64,000 nt of DNA from Martinezella multihospitum (GCF_900094585.1 NZ_FMAG01000010.1:62001-126000), one strand, 5' to 3'; shown: positions 1 through 9,240, numbered from the stretch's first letter. Translations and numbers: made by a program. The notes: a model not told the origin generated them from the sequence alone.

Positions 1-71
1 TATACAAACCCCATCGCAGTCATCCCAGGGCCTGGGCAAGCGCCGGGCCTCATTTTGTCCGGAGAACCCCA

Positions 72-326
72 ATGGCTATCCCCGATCATGCCCGCGCAAA
101 CTTCGACACGCTGCTGCGCGCCGCGTCCGACGGTAATCTTGCTCTTATGGAATGCCTCGATGCGTCTACACGCGAGCCGCGTTACGTACTTTGCGCCGTG
201 GCCCGCAACAGCGGCGAATACGTCTTCACGCCATTCGGCCATCTCGCCGACGGCAACCCCTGCGACGCCTATCTGCCGCCCGATCCCGACGATCCAACCG
301 GTTTCATTGCGAGTCCTGCAACCTGA
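72..326 (+). CDS. DUF6117-like small plasmid protein
   Basis: An 84-residue protein starting MAIPDHARANFDTLL, preceded by a CGGAGA ribosome binding site. It resembles the short DUF6117 proteins that recur next to strawberry-notch helicase genes on rhizobial plasmids. It has no signal peptide, membrane segment or catalytic motif that I can see. The mid-region (VLCAVARNSGEYVFTPFGHLADGNP) is hydrophobic and compact, as expected of a small folded domain. It lies 131 bases before the methyltransferase/helicase start and is probably cotranscribed with it. The function is unknown, and the family call is from recall of the sequence pattern. Confidence 0.7.
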   Translation: MAIPDHARANFDTLLRAASDGNLALMECLDASTREPRYVLCAVARNSGEYVFTPFGHLADGNPCDAYLPPDPDDPTGFIASPAT

Positions 327-457
327 CCGCTGACGATCGCCGACAGTTTCAGCTGGCGATCCTCGATCCCTCTCTGGCCGCCCCGATTTCGCTCCTCCGA
401 ACCTTTGGCAGGACGCTGGGCCCCGCTGTTCTTTCCTCACTCCTGGAGCATCCTTCG

Positions 458-3400
458 ATGAATATCATCTCGCATCCTCGAACCGTTTCCGCCCCTTCGC
501 GTCTTGAGACCAAAAGCCGCGCTGACGAACTTATAGAAGCTGCCGGTCGGATCGCCTCACTTTTGGAGCAAGGCAAAGTCGTCACTTCAGGTGACCTGCG
601 ACAGATCATGATCGAGGCCCTTGGCGGCAGCGATGCCGAAGGCATCTGGCTTTGGAAAGACGCCTATGAGGCGACCGAAGCCGCTCAGGTGCTGTTCCTG
701 CGCAAGTTCGGGCCAGCGATCGTTTCCCGCACCCATTCGCCTCAATTGGCACTCGCGATGCTGATGAAAGTGGCGACTCTCCTGCCTATCCATGCACGCC
801 GATCCGAGGAGAGCCACGCGTTGCAGCAGTTCTCGACACCGATCCCGCTCGCCTACGTCGCATCTCGTGCTGCCGGCATCACGGCCGCTGACGTGATTCT
901 CGAACCGTCGGCTGGAACCGGCCTCATGGCGATCTTCGCGGAACTCGCGGGCGCGCCACTGGCGCTCAACGAATATGCGGCTGCTCGGCACTCGCTATTG
1001 CAGCAGCTTTTTCCCGGCATTCCAATATCGCAGCACGATGCGGCGCATATCGACGATTACCTCGAGCGTTCCATTCGGCCTACCGTGGTACTGATGAACC
1101 CGCCGTTCTCGGTTGGCGTCCATGTGGAAGGCCGTGTCGCTGATGCCGCGTGGCGGCATCTGACCTCCGCCTTCGCTCGTCTCGCTCCCGGTGGCCGACT
1201 TGTCACGATCACCGGCTCGAGCCTTTCTCCTGACAATGCCACATGGCGTGACGCCTTTGTTCGGCTGCAGCGGCAGGGCACGCTGCTATTCACTTCGGCG
1301 ATCGACCGCAGCATCTACGCGCGTCACGGAACGACGATGGAAACGCGCCTCACCGTGATCGACAAGGTTCCGGCGGGCGATCCGTCGAAGCTCGTAATGT
1401 CGAGGGGCACCGGATCCGATCTGGAAACGCTTCTCACTTGGATCGCTGACCTACCACCTCGCACCCTCGCGAGGGCGCCAGACTCCATTGGAGCGCCCTC
1501 CAACGGCATCCTGCGCGCGGACAGGATGCGTCCAGCAGCAGTTGCCGCGCCGCGGAATCGCCCTGCACCTGTCGATGATGAGGTCATCGAACTCTCCTAC
1601 GAGCTGCGGGACGCTCAGCCGAAGGGTGAGGCCAACGCAGTTGACGACATCTACGAATCCTACCGGCTGCAGTCGATTCACATCCCGGACGCGAAGCCGC
1701 ATCCCGACAGGCTGGTGGAATCCGTGGCGATGGCCTCGGTGGCACCGCCGAAGCCGAGTTATCGCCCGCATCTGCCGAAGTGCATCGTCGTAAGCGGCGA
1801 TCTTTCCGCCGCCCAACTCGAAAGCGTCATCTATGCCGGTGAAGCGCATTCCGGCTATCTCACCGGACACTGGAGCGTCGATACCTCCTTTGACAATCTC
1901 AAGGCGGTCGCATCCGACGCGGAACATGCTGTTCGTTTTCGTCGCGGCTGGTTTCTCGGCGACGGAACAGGCGCCGGCAAAGGTCGCCAGGCTGCCGGCA
2001 TTATTCTAGACAACTGGGTGAAGGGTCGCCGGCGGCTTGTCTGGATATCGAAGTCCGACAAGCTGATCGAGGACGCGCAGCGCGACTGGTGCGCGCTGGG
2101 TCAAGAGAAGCTCCTGGTCACCCCCTTGTCGCGCTTCCGGCAAGGCAAGCCCATCAAGCTGGAAGAAGGTATCCTCTTCACCACCTTTGCAACGCTTCGT
2201 ACCGATGAGCGTGAGGGCCGACGCTCACGCGTGCAGCAGATCGTCGACTGGCTCGGCGCCGACTTCGATGGCGTTATCATTTTCGATGAAGGCCATGCCA
2301 TGGCCAACGCCGCCGGCGGCAAAACCGAGCGCGGCGACAAGGCGGCATCGCAGCAGGGCAGGGCAGGGCTCCGGCTGCAACGCGCTCTTCCCGATGCCCG
2401 CGTCGTCTACGTCTCGGCCACCGGCGCGTCGGAAGTGGAGTCGCTCGCCTATGCTGAGCGCCTCGGCCTTTGGGGCAGCAGTGACTTTCCCTTTCCGACG
2501 CGCTCTGAGTTCATTGCCGCGATCGAAGACGGTGGCGTTGCCGCCATGGAAGTGCTGGCGCGCGACCTGAAGGCCATGGGCCTCTACGCATCCCGCTCGC
2601 TCTCCTTCGAGGGCGTCGAATACGAGATCCTCGAGCACGAACTCACCGAGGAACAGATCCGCATCTACGACTCCTATGCAGAAGCGTTCCAGGTGATCCA
2701 CAACCATCTCGATGCCGCGATGGAAGCCTCCGGCATCACTGGTGCGACCAGCGCGGCCGGCAAATCCGTCACGCTAAACAAAAATGCCAAGGCTGCTGCG
2801 CGCTCCGCCTTCGAAAGCTCCAAGCAGCGCTTCTTCAATCACTTGCTGACATCGATGAAAACGCCGGCCCTTCTCGCGGCGACGGCCGCCGACCTGGAGG
2901 GCGGGCATGCTGCCATCGTCCAGCTCGTCTCGACGGGGGCAGCGCTGACCGAGCGCCGGCTGGCACGGATCCCGACCGAGGAATGGGGCGATCTCCAGGT
3001 CGACGTGACGCCGCGGGAGTATGTCATCGATTACCTGATGCACTCCTTCCCGGTGCAGCTTTTCGAGGAATTTTCCGACACTGACGGCAATCTCAGTTCC
3101 CGACCGGTTCATGACGCGAACGGCAACCCCCTCATCTGCCGGGAGGCCGAGCGTCGCCGCGACGAACTGGTCGAAACGCTCGGCAGCCTGCCGGCGATCC
3201 CGACGGCGCTCGATCAGATCGTCCAGCACTTCGGAACCGGCAAGGTAGCCGAAATCACCGGCAGGTCACGTCGCATCGTTCGCCTGGAGGACAACACTTC
3301 CATCGCGCGCTTTGCCGTTCAGAACCGACCGGGCAGCGCCAATCTCGATGAGGCCCGCGCCTTCATGGACGACGAGAAAGGCATTCTCGTCTTCAGCGAC

Positions 3401-4828
3401 GCCGGCGGAACCGGCAGATCCTACCATGCGGATCTTGCCGCCAAAAATCAGCGCCTGCGCTTGCATAACCTTCTGGAAGCTGGATGGCGAGCCGACGTGG
3501 CGATCCAGGGGCTCGGGCGCAGTCATCGCGCCAACCAGAAGCAGCCGCCGCGCTTTCGGATGATCGCCACCAATGTTAAGGCAGAACGGCGCTTCCTCTC
3601 GACCGTCGCCCGGCGTCTCGACACGCTCGGCGCCATCACCCGTGGTCAACGCCAGACCGGCGGGCAGGGCATGTTCCGGTCCGAAGACAATCTCGAATCG
3701 CAATATGCCCGTGACGCGCTGCGACAATTCTATGGACTGCTGCATGCCGGCAGGATCGAAGGCTGCTCGCTGGAAACGTTCGAAAGCATCACCGGCCTGT
3801 CCCTCACATCGGAGGAGGGCGGATTGAAGGATGAGCTGCCGCCGATCCAGACCTTCCTCAATCGCATGCTGGCATTGACCATCGCCATGCAGAACGTGCT
3901 GTTCGAGGCCTTCGAGCAACTGCTCGCCGCCCGCATCGACGGGGCAATCGCCGCCGGCATCTATGACAAGGGCCTGGAGACGATCACCGCCGACAGCATG
4001 ACGGTCTCCGAGCGCCGGCTGATCTACACCCATCCGGTCACCGGGGCGCACTCGCATTTGCTGACCATCGAACGCCGGGATCGCAATGCTCCTATGCAGT
4101 TCGAGGAGGTTCAAAGCCTCGTCGGGCAGGATGCACGCGCGAAGCTGATGATCAATATTAAGTCGGGCCGGCCGGCGTTGATGGTCCCGACCCGCTCGAT
4201 CATGCTGGACGATGGATCTATTCAACCGCGAGTGTCGCTGATCCGGCCTATGGACGAGCTGCGATTCGAGGTGCGGCAACTTGAAGAGACCAACTGGGAG
4301 GAAGCCGACGAACAGGCGTTCGCCCTCGCCTGGAATACCGAGGTCGCGGCGGTGCCGGAATTCTCGACGTCGACGATGCACATCGTCAGCGGGTTGTTGC
4401 TGCCGATCTGGAAATTGCTGCCGCATGATTTCTGCCGGGTGCGGCGGCTGCAGACCGATGACGGCGAGCGGATCGTCGGCCGCATAATCACACCGGATCG
4501 GCTCGCCGGCCTTTGCCGCAACTTCGGGATCGATCAGACGCAAGTGCTGAGCGCCGACCAGACCTGGGCATCGCTTGTCGATGGATCCTCTGTCGTCGGG
4601 CTTGCCGGCGACATGACGCTCCGCCGCGTGCGCGTCATGAACGAATACCGCGTCGAACTGACTGGCTTCACGGATGGCATGCGCGACTGGTTGCGGTCGA
4701 TCGGCCTCTTCTCCGAGATGATCAATTGGAAGCTGCGCTTCTTCGTGCCTGTCACAGATGAGGGAGCAGTGATCCTGTCGAAGCTGATTGAGCGTCATCG
4801 CTTTGTCGATGTCGCGCGTCGGTCATGA
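458..4828 (+). CDS. DNA methyltransferase-strawberry notch helicase fusion
   Basis: A very large (1456-residue) cytosolic protein. The first third carries an N6-adenine methyltransferase-like core: EPSAGTG near residue 148 (SAM binding) and NPPF near 213 (catalytic). The remainder is a superfamily 2 strawberry-notch type helicase/ATPase: GDGTGAGKG Walker A near 500, DEGH box near 609, VSATGAS motif III, and arginine-finger motif QGLGRSHRANQ near 1017. I chose the ATG at 458 because GGAG sits about 10 bases upstream and the reading frame before it overlaps the upstream gene. Such fusions are common on alphaproteobacterial plasmids. A role in protecting or processing plasmid DNA is inferred, not shown. 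Confidence 0.88.
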   Translation: MNIISHPRTVSAPSRLETKSRADELIEAAGRIASLLEQGKVVTSGDLRQIMIEALGGSDAEGIWLWKDAYEATEAAQVLFLRKFGPAIVSRTHSPQLALAMLMKVATLLPIHARRSEESHALQQFSTPIPLAYVASRAAGITAADVILEPSAGTGLMAIFAELAGAPLALNEYAAARHSLLQQLFPGIPISQHDAAHIDDYLERSIRPTVVLMNPPFSVGVHVEGRVADAAWRHLTSAFARLAPGGRLVTITGSSLSPDNATWRDAFVRLQRQGTLLFTSAIDRSIYARHGTTMETRLTVIDKVPAGDPSKLVMSRGTGSDLETLLTWIADLPPRTLARAPDSIGAPSNGILRADRMRPAAVAAPRNRPAPVDDEVIELSYELRDAQPKGEANAVDDIYESYRLQSIHIPDAKPHPDRLVESVAMASVAPPKPSYRPHLPKCIVVSGDLSAAQLESVIYAGEAHSGYLTGHWSVDTSFDNLKAVASDAEHAVRFRRGWFLGDGTGAGKGRQAAGIILDNWVKGRRRLVWISKSDKLIEDAQRDWCALGQEKLLVTPLSRFRQGKPIKLEEGILFTTFATLRTDEREGRRSRVQQIVDWLGADFDGVIIFDEGHAMANAAGGKTERGDKAASQQGRAGLRLQRALPDARVVYVSATGASEVESLAYAERLGLWGSSDFPFPTRSEFIAAIEDGGVAAMEVLARDLKAMGLYASRSLSFEGVEYEILEHELTEEQIRIYDSYAEAFQVIHNHLDAAMEASGITGATSAAGKSVTLNKNAKAAARSAFESSKQRFFNHLLTSMKTPALLAATAADLEGGHAAIVQLVSTGAALTERRLARIPTEEWGDLQVDVTPREYVIDYLMHSFPVQLFEEFSDTDGNLSSRPVHDANGNPLICREAERRRDELVETLGSLPAIPTALDQIVQHFGTGKVAEITGRSRRIVRLEDNTSIARFAVQNRPGSANLDEARAFMDDEKGILVFSDAGGTGRSYHADLAAKNQRLRLHNLLEAGWRADVAIQGLGRSHRANQKQPPRFRMIATNVKAERRFLSTVARRLDTLGAITRGQRQTGGQGMFRSEDNLESQYARDALRQFYGLLHAGRIEGCSLETFESITGLSLTSEEGGLKDELPPIQTFLNRMLALTIAMQNVLFEAFEQLLAARIDGAIAAGIYDKGLETITADSMTVSERRLIYTHPVTGAHSHLLTIERRDRNAPMQFEEVQSLVGQDARAKLMINIKSGRPALMVPTRSIMLDDGSIQPRVSLIRPMDELRFEVRQLEETNWEEADEQAFALAWNTEVAAVPEFSTSTMHIVSGLLLPIWKLLPHDFCRVRRLQTDDGERIVGRIITPDRLAGLCRNFGIDQTQVLSADQTWASLVDGSSVVGLAGDMTLRRVRVMNEYRVELTGFTDGMRDWLRSIGLFSEMINWKLRFFVPVTDEGAVILSKLIERHRFVDVARRS

Positions 4829-4840
4829 GGGAGGCCTGCC

Positions 4841-5878
4841 ATGCTTTCCGCCTCCGATCTGGCAGATCGTCTCGCGCAAGACGCTGAGGCGGTCTGCCGC
4901 CACTATCTCTCGGCCGGCCGCCGTGTGGGCAACTACTGGCTGGTCGGCGATGTCGGCAACAACAAGGGCCGGTCCCTCTATGTCCATCTGGTCGGTCCTC
5001 GCGCCGGCCGATGGACCGATGCGGCGACCGGCCAGTTTGGTGATCTGCTCGACCTCGTCCGCGAGACCTGCGGTTTGGTCGATTTCCGAGACGTGGCCGA
5101 GGAAGCGCGTCGTTTCCTCAGCCTGCCTCGACCCGAGCCGGTATCGTCTCTCAGGAGGCACGCCCAAAATTCTGCGGCGGTCGAGCGGCCGGCGTCTGAG
5201 CGGGCCAGGCGTCTGTTTCGGACAACGCAGCCGCTGGCCGGCACATTGGCCGATGCCTATCTCCGCAAGCGCGGCATTTTGCGGGCATCCACCCATTTGG
5301 CGCTGCGGTTTCATCCGTCCTGCTACTATCGCGATCTCGTGACCGGCCGCACGAGCAGCCATCCGGCCTTGATTGCCGCCGTGACCGACTGTGCCGGGGC
5401 CATCACCGGCGTGCATCGTAGCTGGCTTGATCCCGAGGGCGACGGCAAGGCGAAGGTCGACGATCCGCGCCGCGCACTTGGCGGGCTCCTCGGTAACGGC
5501 GTCCGCTTCGGCTTTCCGGTCAATGCGCCTGTGCCGGTAATGGCGGCAGGCGAGGGGCTTGAGACCATGCTGTCACTCTCACACGTGATGCCCAGCATGC
5601 CGATGGTGGCGGCGCTCACGGCTAATCACCTTGCCGCCTTCCGCTTCCCGCCGGAATGCCGGCGCGTTTACATCGCAGCTGACGCGGATGCCGCCGGCCG
5701 ACACGGGATCGAAGCGTTGAGCCGCCGGGCACAGGAAGAGGGGATCCTGCCGCTGGTGCTGTCGCCTGAGCTCGGCGACTTCAATGAGGATCTTCGCTGG
5801 CTGGGCCCGGACCGGCTGACCGCTAGCCTCAGGGCGCAACTCACTCCGGAAGACGCGATGGCATTTTTGCCTACGTGA
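4841..5878 (+). CDS. Toprim domain protein (primase-like)
   Basis: A 345-residue protein, 12 bases after the helicase gene and surely in the same operon. The N-terminal half resembles the zinc-finger-like region of plasmid primases (GRWTDAATGQFGDLLDLV) but lacks obvious Cys pairs. The C-terminal half is a Toprim domain: GEGLETMLSL near residue 237 supplies the conserved Glu, and YIAADADAAG near 280 supplies the DxD metal ligands. Proteins of this type (DUF7146/Toprim_3) accompany large helicases on rhizobial plasmids. Primer synthesis or DNA processing after conjugal entry is a reasonable but unproven role. Confidence 0.82.
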   Translation: MLSASDLADRLAQDAEAVCRHYLSAGRRVGNYWLVGDVGNNKGRSLYVHLVGPRAGRWTDAATGQFGDLLDLVRETCGLVDFRDVAEEARRFLSLPRPEPVSSLRRHAQNSAAVERPASERARRLFRTTQPLAGTLADAYLRKRGILRASTHLALRFHPSCYYRDLVTGRTSSHPALIAAVTDCAGAITGVHRSWLDPEGDGKAKVDDPRRALGGLLGNGVRFGFPVNAPVPVMAAGEGLETMLSLSHVMPSMPMVAALTANHLAAFRFPPECRRVYIAADADAAGRHGIEALSRRAQEEGILPLVLSPELGDFNEDLRWLGPDRLTASLRAQLTPEDAMAFLPT

Positions 5879-6205
5879 AGCGGGTCGGAACGGCGTGGGG
5901 GGAGGTGTGGCGGCATTCGCGAAGGGCGGCGGTCCACGGGTCTCATAGGATGAGCGCGCGCCCGCGGGCCTGCCGAGAGGCGACCCTTACCACGCGGGCC
6001 TCGGGCCTTCAGCGGGTCGGTCAGGTTTCTTCCCCTGCCAGACCGCAGGCGCGGTCCGTCATTCCTCGCGGATCAAGAAACCCTCCCTCCGCCGCCCGGC
6101 GCTTCGCTGGGCCGCGGCACTTCGCTTGCGGTTCCGGCCTCGGCCCCCTTGATCGGGTTCGCCGTCAGGCCGCGACAGGCGCGGCCCAAACCCACGGAGA
6201 CCATC
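5879..6205 (+). promoter_or_regulatory. GC-rich leader with hairpin before DUF2493 gene
   Basis: No credible gene lies in these 327 bases. The last 40 bases hold a strong hairpin (GGCCGCG, short loop, CGCGGCC) immediately before the CGGAGA ribosome binding site. That resembles the leader architecture of other backbone genes in the first 11 kb. The rest is GC-rich palindromic DNA. Confidence 0.4.
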
Positions 6206-7147
6206 ATGGACATGATCCTTCACCCCGACGACACCTTCGAGCCCCACCACGCGTCCTCGCCGACTGATCGCTTCATCTACGAGATGCAGGTCTTCGGCTA
6301 TCGCCCCTTCCAGGACGAGCCCGACCCGCGGCCATTGCCGGAGGAACCGCAGGTGCAGTCTTCGATCACCACGATCTTCGATGCCCTTGCCGAAATGCTC
6401 GGCGACACCCGGCTGGAACCCGATCTCGAAGATCTGTTCTGGTCGATCCCCAATCTTTTCCATCGCGCCGGCGAACGCATCCAGCGCGAACTCGACCGCA
6501 ACGAAGAAGCGCAACGCACCGGCCAGCGCGAGCAGGACGGCTCGGAGGTGAAGAGTGTCGAGCTCGAACGCCTCATCGCCGAGGGCATCACGCTCCTGGA
6601 GCGCAGGAATAGCTTCGAGTTCATGCGTGATTACGCAGCCGACCTGTTCGAGGCGCAGACCGGATCGTCCTGGCGACCGCGCACCGGCTCCAAGGTCAAC
6701 CACGCGACCATGACGGCGGCGATGATCGACAGTCGGGACTTCCTCTCCGCCCGACGGCGCGCCGAGACCGAGGTGCTGATCCCGGTCGGCACCAAGGTCG
6801 CCTTCTCCGGTGGCATGGACTACAACGATCATGAGCGCATCTGGGCCAAGCTCGATCAGGTGCATGTCAAACACCCTGATATGGTTTTGCTGCACGGCGG
6901 CTCGCCGAAAGGTGCTGAACGCATCGCCGCCTGCTGGGCGGAAGCCCGCAAGGTGACGCAGATCACCTTCAAACCCAACTGGACCAAGTACGCGAAGGCC
7001 GCTCCGTTTCGACGCAATGACGACATGCTGTCGGTCATGCCCGTCGGATTGATCGTCTTTCCCGGAAACGGCATCACCGGTAACCTTGCCGACAAGGCGC
7101 GTCGCCTCGGCATTCCAGTCTGGCAGGCTTCAGGAGACGGCGCGTGA
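6206..7147 (+). CDS. DUF2493 / SLOG-like nucleotide-binding protein
   Basis: A 313-residue protein. The start at 6206 is set by CGGAGA seven bases upstream; the in-frame codon at 6149 lies in the leader and is rejected. The N-terminal half is acidic and helical with no recognised domain. The C-terminal region (VAFSGGMDYNDHERIW near residue 198, then HGGSPKGAERIAACWA and FPGNGITGNLADKARRLGIPV) is the Rossmann-like DUF2493/SLOG fold, which binds nucleotides or nucleotide-derived ligands. Such genes are a standard component of rhizobial plasmid backbones beside the strawberry-notch gene. The actual ligand and role are unknown. Confidence 0.82.
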   Translation: MDMILHPDDTFEPHHASSPTDRFIYEMQVFGYRPFQDEPDPRPLPEEPQVQSSITTIFDALAEMLGDTRLEPDLEDLFWSIPNLFHRAGERIQRELDRNEEAQRTGQREQDGSEVKSVELERLIAEGITLLERRNSFEFMRDYAADLFEAQTGSSWRPRTGSKVNHATMTAAMIDSRDFLSARRRAETEVLIPVGTKVAFSGGMDYNDHERIWAKLDQVHVKHPDMVLLHGGSPKGAERIAACWAEARKVTQITFKPNWTKYAKAAPFRRNDDMLSVMPVGLIVFPGNGITGNLADKARRLGIPVWQASGDGA

Positions 7148-7165
7148 GTGCCGTTTTCCTTGAAA

Positions 7166-7200
7166 ATATGGAAAACATGGAATATATGGAAGTCCATTGG
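7166..7200 (+). promoter_or_regulatory. Putative operator of the toxin-antitoxin pair
   Basis: ATGGAA occurs three times at exact 9-base spacing (7168, 7177, 7186), followed by an inverted TCCAT at 7193-7197. The last copy and this inverted copy form a short palindrome. The array ends 12 bases before the antitoxin start, where Phd/YefM-type antitoxins normally autoregulate. This is inference from position and symmetry. Confidence 0.5.
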
Positions 7201-7211
7201 AGACCATAGCC

Positions 7212-7472
7212 ATGAAGCAGTTCACCACAGGCGACCTGAACAAACAGATCGGCGATATTACCGATGCGGCAAGCCGCGAACCGGTCATGCTCACCCGCCA
7301 CAAGAAGCCTCGCTTTGTGCTGATGAGTTACGAGCACTATGAGCGCATGCGCACGGGCGGCGACCCGCGCCGCGCCTATTATATTTCCGAAATGCCCGCC
7401 GACCATGCGGAACTGTTCGACGAGGCGATCGACCGGCTGGCGCGCGGCGAAGGCTACGACGATGAGCCATGA
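7212..7472 (+). CDS. Phd/YefM-type antitoxin
   Basis: An 86-residue protein. I start it at 7212 (MKQFTTGDLNKQIGDITDAA) because TGGAGA lies at the right distance. The N-terminal half has the Phd/YefM pattern: a short DNA-binding segment followed by EPVMLTRHKKPRFVLMSYEHYERM, the beta-strand core of this family. The acidic C-terminus (DEAIDRLARGEGYDDEP) would wrap the toxin. Its last codons overlap the toxin gene by 11 bases, typical of coupled toxin-antitoxin operons. It should bind the toxin and repress its own promoter. Confidence 0.85.
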   Translation: MKQFTTGDLNKQIGDITDAASREPVMLTRHKKPRFVLMSYEHYERMRTGGDPRRAYYISEMPADHAELFDEAIDRLARGEGYDDEP

Positions 7473-7881
7473 ATTCCGGCCCGGCGAAGTCATCACCTAT
7501 CCATATCTCTGGGCCTGGCAGCAACAGCGCGGCGAGACCGAAGGCCGCAAGCAGCGACCGGTCTGCGTCGTCATCGCCATCCGAAGCGCCTCCGATGGGA
7601 ATACCCATTTGGCCCTTCTCGCCATCACCACGCAGCCGCCGCAGACAGGTCGGGCCGCTCTGGAGATCCCGGAGATCGAGCGCAAGCGCGCGGGCCTAAG
7701 CGATCTGAAGCAGTGCTGGATCATGGCCGACGAATACAATTACGACATTGTCGAACGCTCCTGGTACATCGAGCCGGGCCAGGACATTCTCGGCCGCTTC
7801 AGCAAACCCTTCATGATAAAGATCGCCAGGCTGTTCGCGGAGGTCCGTGGCCGAACAGGCCGGATCAACCGCCTCGATTGA
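7462..7881 (+). CDS. PemK/MazF-like toxin
   Basis: A 139-residue basic protein whose ATG overlaps the antitoxin stop. It begins MSHEFRPGEVITYPYLWAWQ and continues GRKQRPVCVVIAI, which fits the PemK/MazF pattern of a GxV start followed by K-x-RPxxVV. Such proteins are usually ribosome-independent mRNA interferases. The family match is looser than for classical MazF (larger insert, LALLAITTQPPQTGRAALEIPEIE), so substrate and activity are uncertain, but the gene order, overlap and partner support a plasmid addiction module. Confidence 0.72.
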   Translation: MSHEFRPGEVITYPYLWAWQQQRGETEGRKQRPVCVVIAIRSASDGNTHLALLAITTQPPQTGRAALEIPEIERKRAGLSDLKQCWIMADEYNYDIVERSWYIEPGQDILGRFSKPFMIKIARLFAEVRGRTGRINRLD

Positions 7882-8462
7882 GCGGCGATCGAAACGGTCA
7901 TCATCCGGGACATCTCGGGCAACTACATCGTCGGCGCCATCAACGTCGGAGGCCGTCCTCAGGAAGCAACTCTCCGCCTGGCGGCTGTTTTCGGCTGGTC
8001 TCATTTTCCTGACCATCGGGGCGGGAGCGACGCCCGGCAATCAAGCCGGTGTTGTGACCTCTATTCAACCGAGCTGCTGTCGCGCCACCGCGTACGGAAA
8101 TTCGAGCGCCACACCGAGCGAAGCCATTTCTGACAATGACGATGGGATTAGGACGGTGCTGATCTCGGGCGTCGCGTCAGATGATTGGCGGCCAGCATCC
8201 GTTGACCCCAACACTCACCGACGCAATCGACGAGCGTGGCACTCGGCGGGTCCGCAAAGGGCAGCCAAGGCGAGGTCTCGCGGCGACGTCGCAATCAAGG
8301 ACCATTCCCGTTCTTTATGTCGCCTTTCTAAGGGACCGGCCGCGATCAGCGTCAACCCCGCAAGGGGGTTCCCCTTCGCTAAAGCTTCGGTGACGCCTGC
8401 GGCTCAGCCCCTTCTTCGGGCGCCATCGGGAATGGTCCCGATGCAACGAAGGAGACAATCCC
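7882..8462 (+). promoter_or_regulatory. Intergenic stretch and leader of the DUF736 gene
   Basis: 581 bases without a credible gene; the long open frame across it has poor composition and no homology I recognise. The last 60 bases contain a perfect 7-bp hairpin (ATCGGGA 8425-8431, TCCCGAT 8436-8442) directly upstream of the AAGGAG ribosome binding site. It is probably the untranslated leader of the DUF736 transcript. Confidence 0.4.
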
Positions 8463-8786
8463 ATGGCCACCACGATCGCAGCCCTCACCGAAAAGACCGA
8501 CGGCACGCTCGAAGGCGTCTTCGCCACCATCCGGGTCAACGCCCCGATCGCCCTCATCCCGAACGCCAGCAAGGCGAGCGAAGAAGCCCCGGACTACCGC
8601 ATCATCCACCGTAAGACCGGCTTTGAGATCGGCGCAGGCTGGAACCGCATCTCCCGGCAGACCGGCGAAGAGTACATCTCCACGAAGCTCGAAGCGCCCG
8701 AGATCGGCGTGATCTTCGGAAATGTCGCCCCGGCACCCGGCGGCGAACCCGGCAAGAAGGTCATCCTCTGGAACAGCCCGGCCTGA
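8463..8786 (+). CDS. DUF736 family protein
   Basis: A 107-residue protein with an ideal AAGGAG ribosome binding site. It matches the DUF736 family, small single-domain proteins found on nearly every large plasmid of Rhizobiaceae and relatives. Diagnostic stretches are GTLEGVFATIRVNAPIALIPN, DYRIIHRKTGFEIGAGWNR and SGEEYIS-type (here TGEEYISTKLEAPE). No catalytic residues are evident. The family function is unknown; its abundance and strong leaders suggest an abundant plasmid-maintenance or nucleic-acid-related protein, which is inference only. Confidence 0.9.
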   Translation: MATTIAALTEKTDGTLEGVFATIRVNAPIALIPNASKASEEAPDYRIIHRKTGFEIGAGWNRISRQTGEEYISTKLEAPEIGVIFGNVAPAPGGEPGKKVILWNSPA

Positions 8787-8794
8787 ACCGGACC

Positions 8795-8818
8795 GCCGGC
8801 CCCGAAATCGGGGCCGGC
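8795..8818 (+). terminator. Strong GC hairpin after DUF736 gene
   Basis: A perfect 10-bp stem (GCCGGCCCCG, loop AAAT, CGGGGCCGGC) just after the DUF736 stop codon. No T-run follows. It may act as a transcript-stabilising or attenuating structure between DUF736 and the next gene rather than a full terminator. Confidence 0.6.
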
Positions 8819-8842
8819 GTCCCCTTTCCAAAGGAGGCCCCT

Positions 8843-9175
8843 ATGAGCCGCTACACAATTACCGTCACCAGGACCGCATCCCGCCACGCCGACCCGGATG
8901 CCATTATCGGTTACGACCGTCCGCTTCAGACGTTCTTCCTTCAGGCATTTTCAGATGCCGAAGGCGAGGACCTGGAACTCTGGCTGGGGACGGCCGCCCG
9001 GGAGTTCGAGACACTGTCCCAACTGCGGACCGCGGCGATCGCACTTGGTTTCGACTTCATACCCTTGGCATCCGGCGTTCTTCACAAGCTGCTGGACGAC
9101 CATGCCCGTGAAGCGCATCACGCGGTCAGCGACACGATCATCCAGGATCTCCTTGAGCGGACGTCCGCGCGCTGA
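8843..9175 (+). CDS. Conserved hypothetical plasmid protein
   Basis: A 110-residue protein with a strong AAAGGAGG ribosome binding site. I do not recognise a family. It is soluble, rather acidic in the middle (FSDAEGEDLELWLGTAAREFETL), and predicted mostly helical, with no Cys, signal or membrane segment. It follows DUF736 closely and ends just before a clear terminator, so the two form a small operon. Related short open frames occur at this position on other rhizobial plasmids as far as I recall. Confidence 0.7.
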   Translation: MSRYTITVTRTASRHADPDAIIGYDRPLQTFFLQAFSDAEGEDLELWLGTAAREFETLSQLRTAAIALGFDFIPLASGVLHKLLDDHAREAHHAVSDTIIQDLLERTSAR

Positions 9176-9194
9176 CGCCATGCCAGAACGAAAT

Positions 9195-9224
9195 TAGCCC
9201 GGCTCGGTGCCGGGCTATTTTTTT
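9195..9224 (+). terminator. Rho-independent terminator
   Basis: Nine-bp stem TAGCCCGGC / GCCGGGCTA with loop TCGGT, followed by a run of seven to eight T. It ends the DUF736 operon and also lies at the 3' end of the convergent HU gene, so it may work in both directions. Confidence 0.9.
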
Positions 9225-9240
9225 GCTTGGCTCGGCAAGA

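Noticed and set aside
152..457. Longer N-terminus of the methyltransferase/helicase
   Set aside because: It overlaps the DUF6117-like gene in another frame, is Arg-rich shadow sequence, and lacks a ribosome binding site; the ATG at 458 has one.
3266..4798. 510-codon minus-strand frame within the helicase gene
   Set aside because: Antisense shadow of the conserved helicase C-terminal half.
7847..8614. Long plus-strand open frame
   Set aside because: Arg/Ser/Pro-rich composition, overlaps the toxin end and the DUF736 gene, no ribosome binding site or family.
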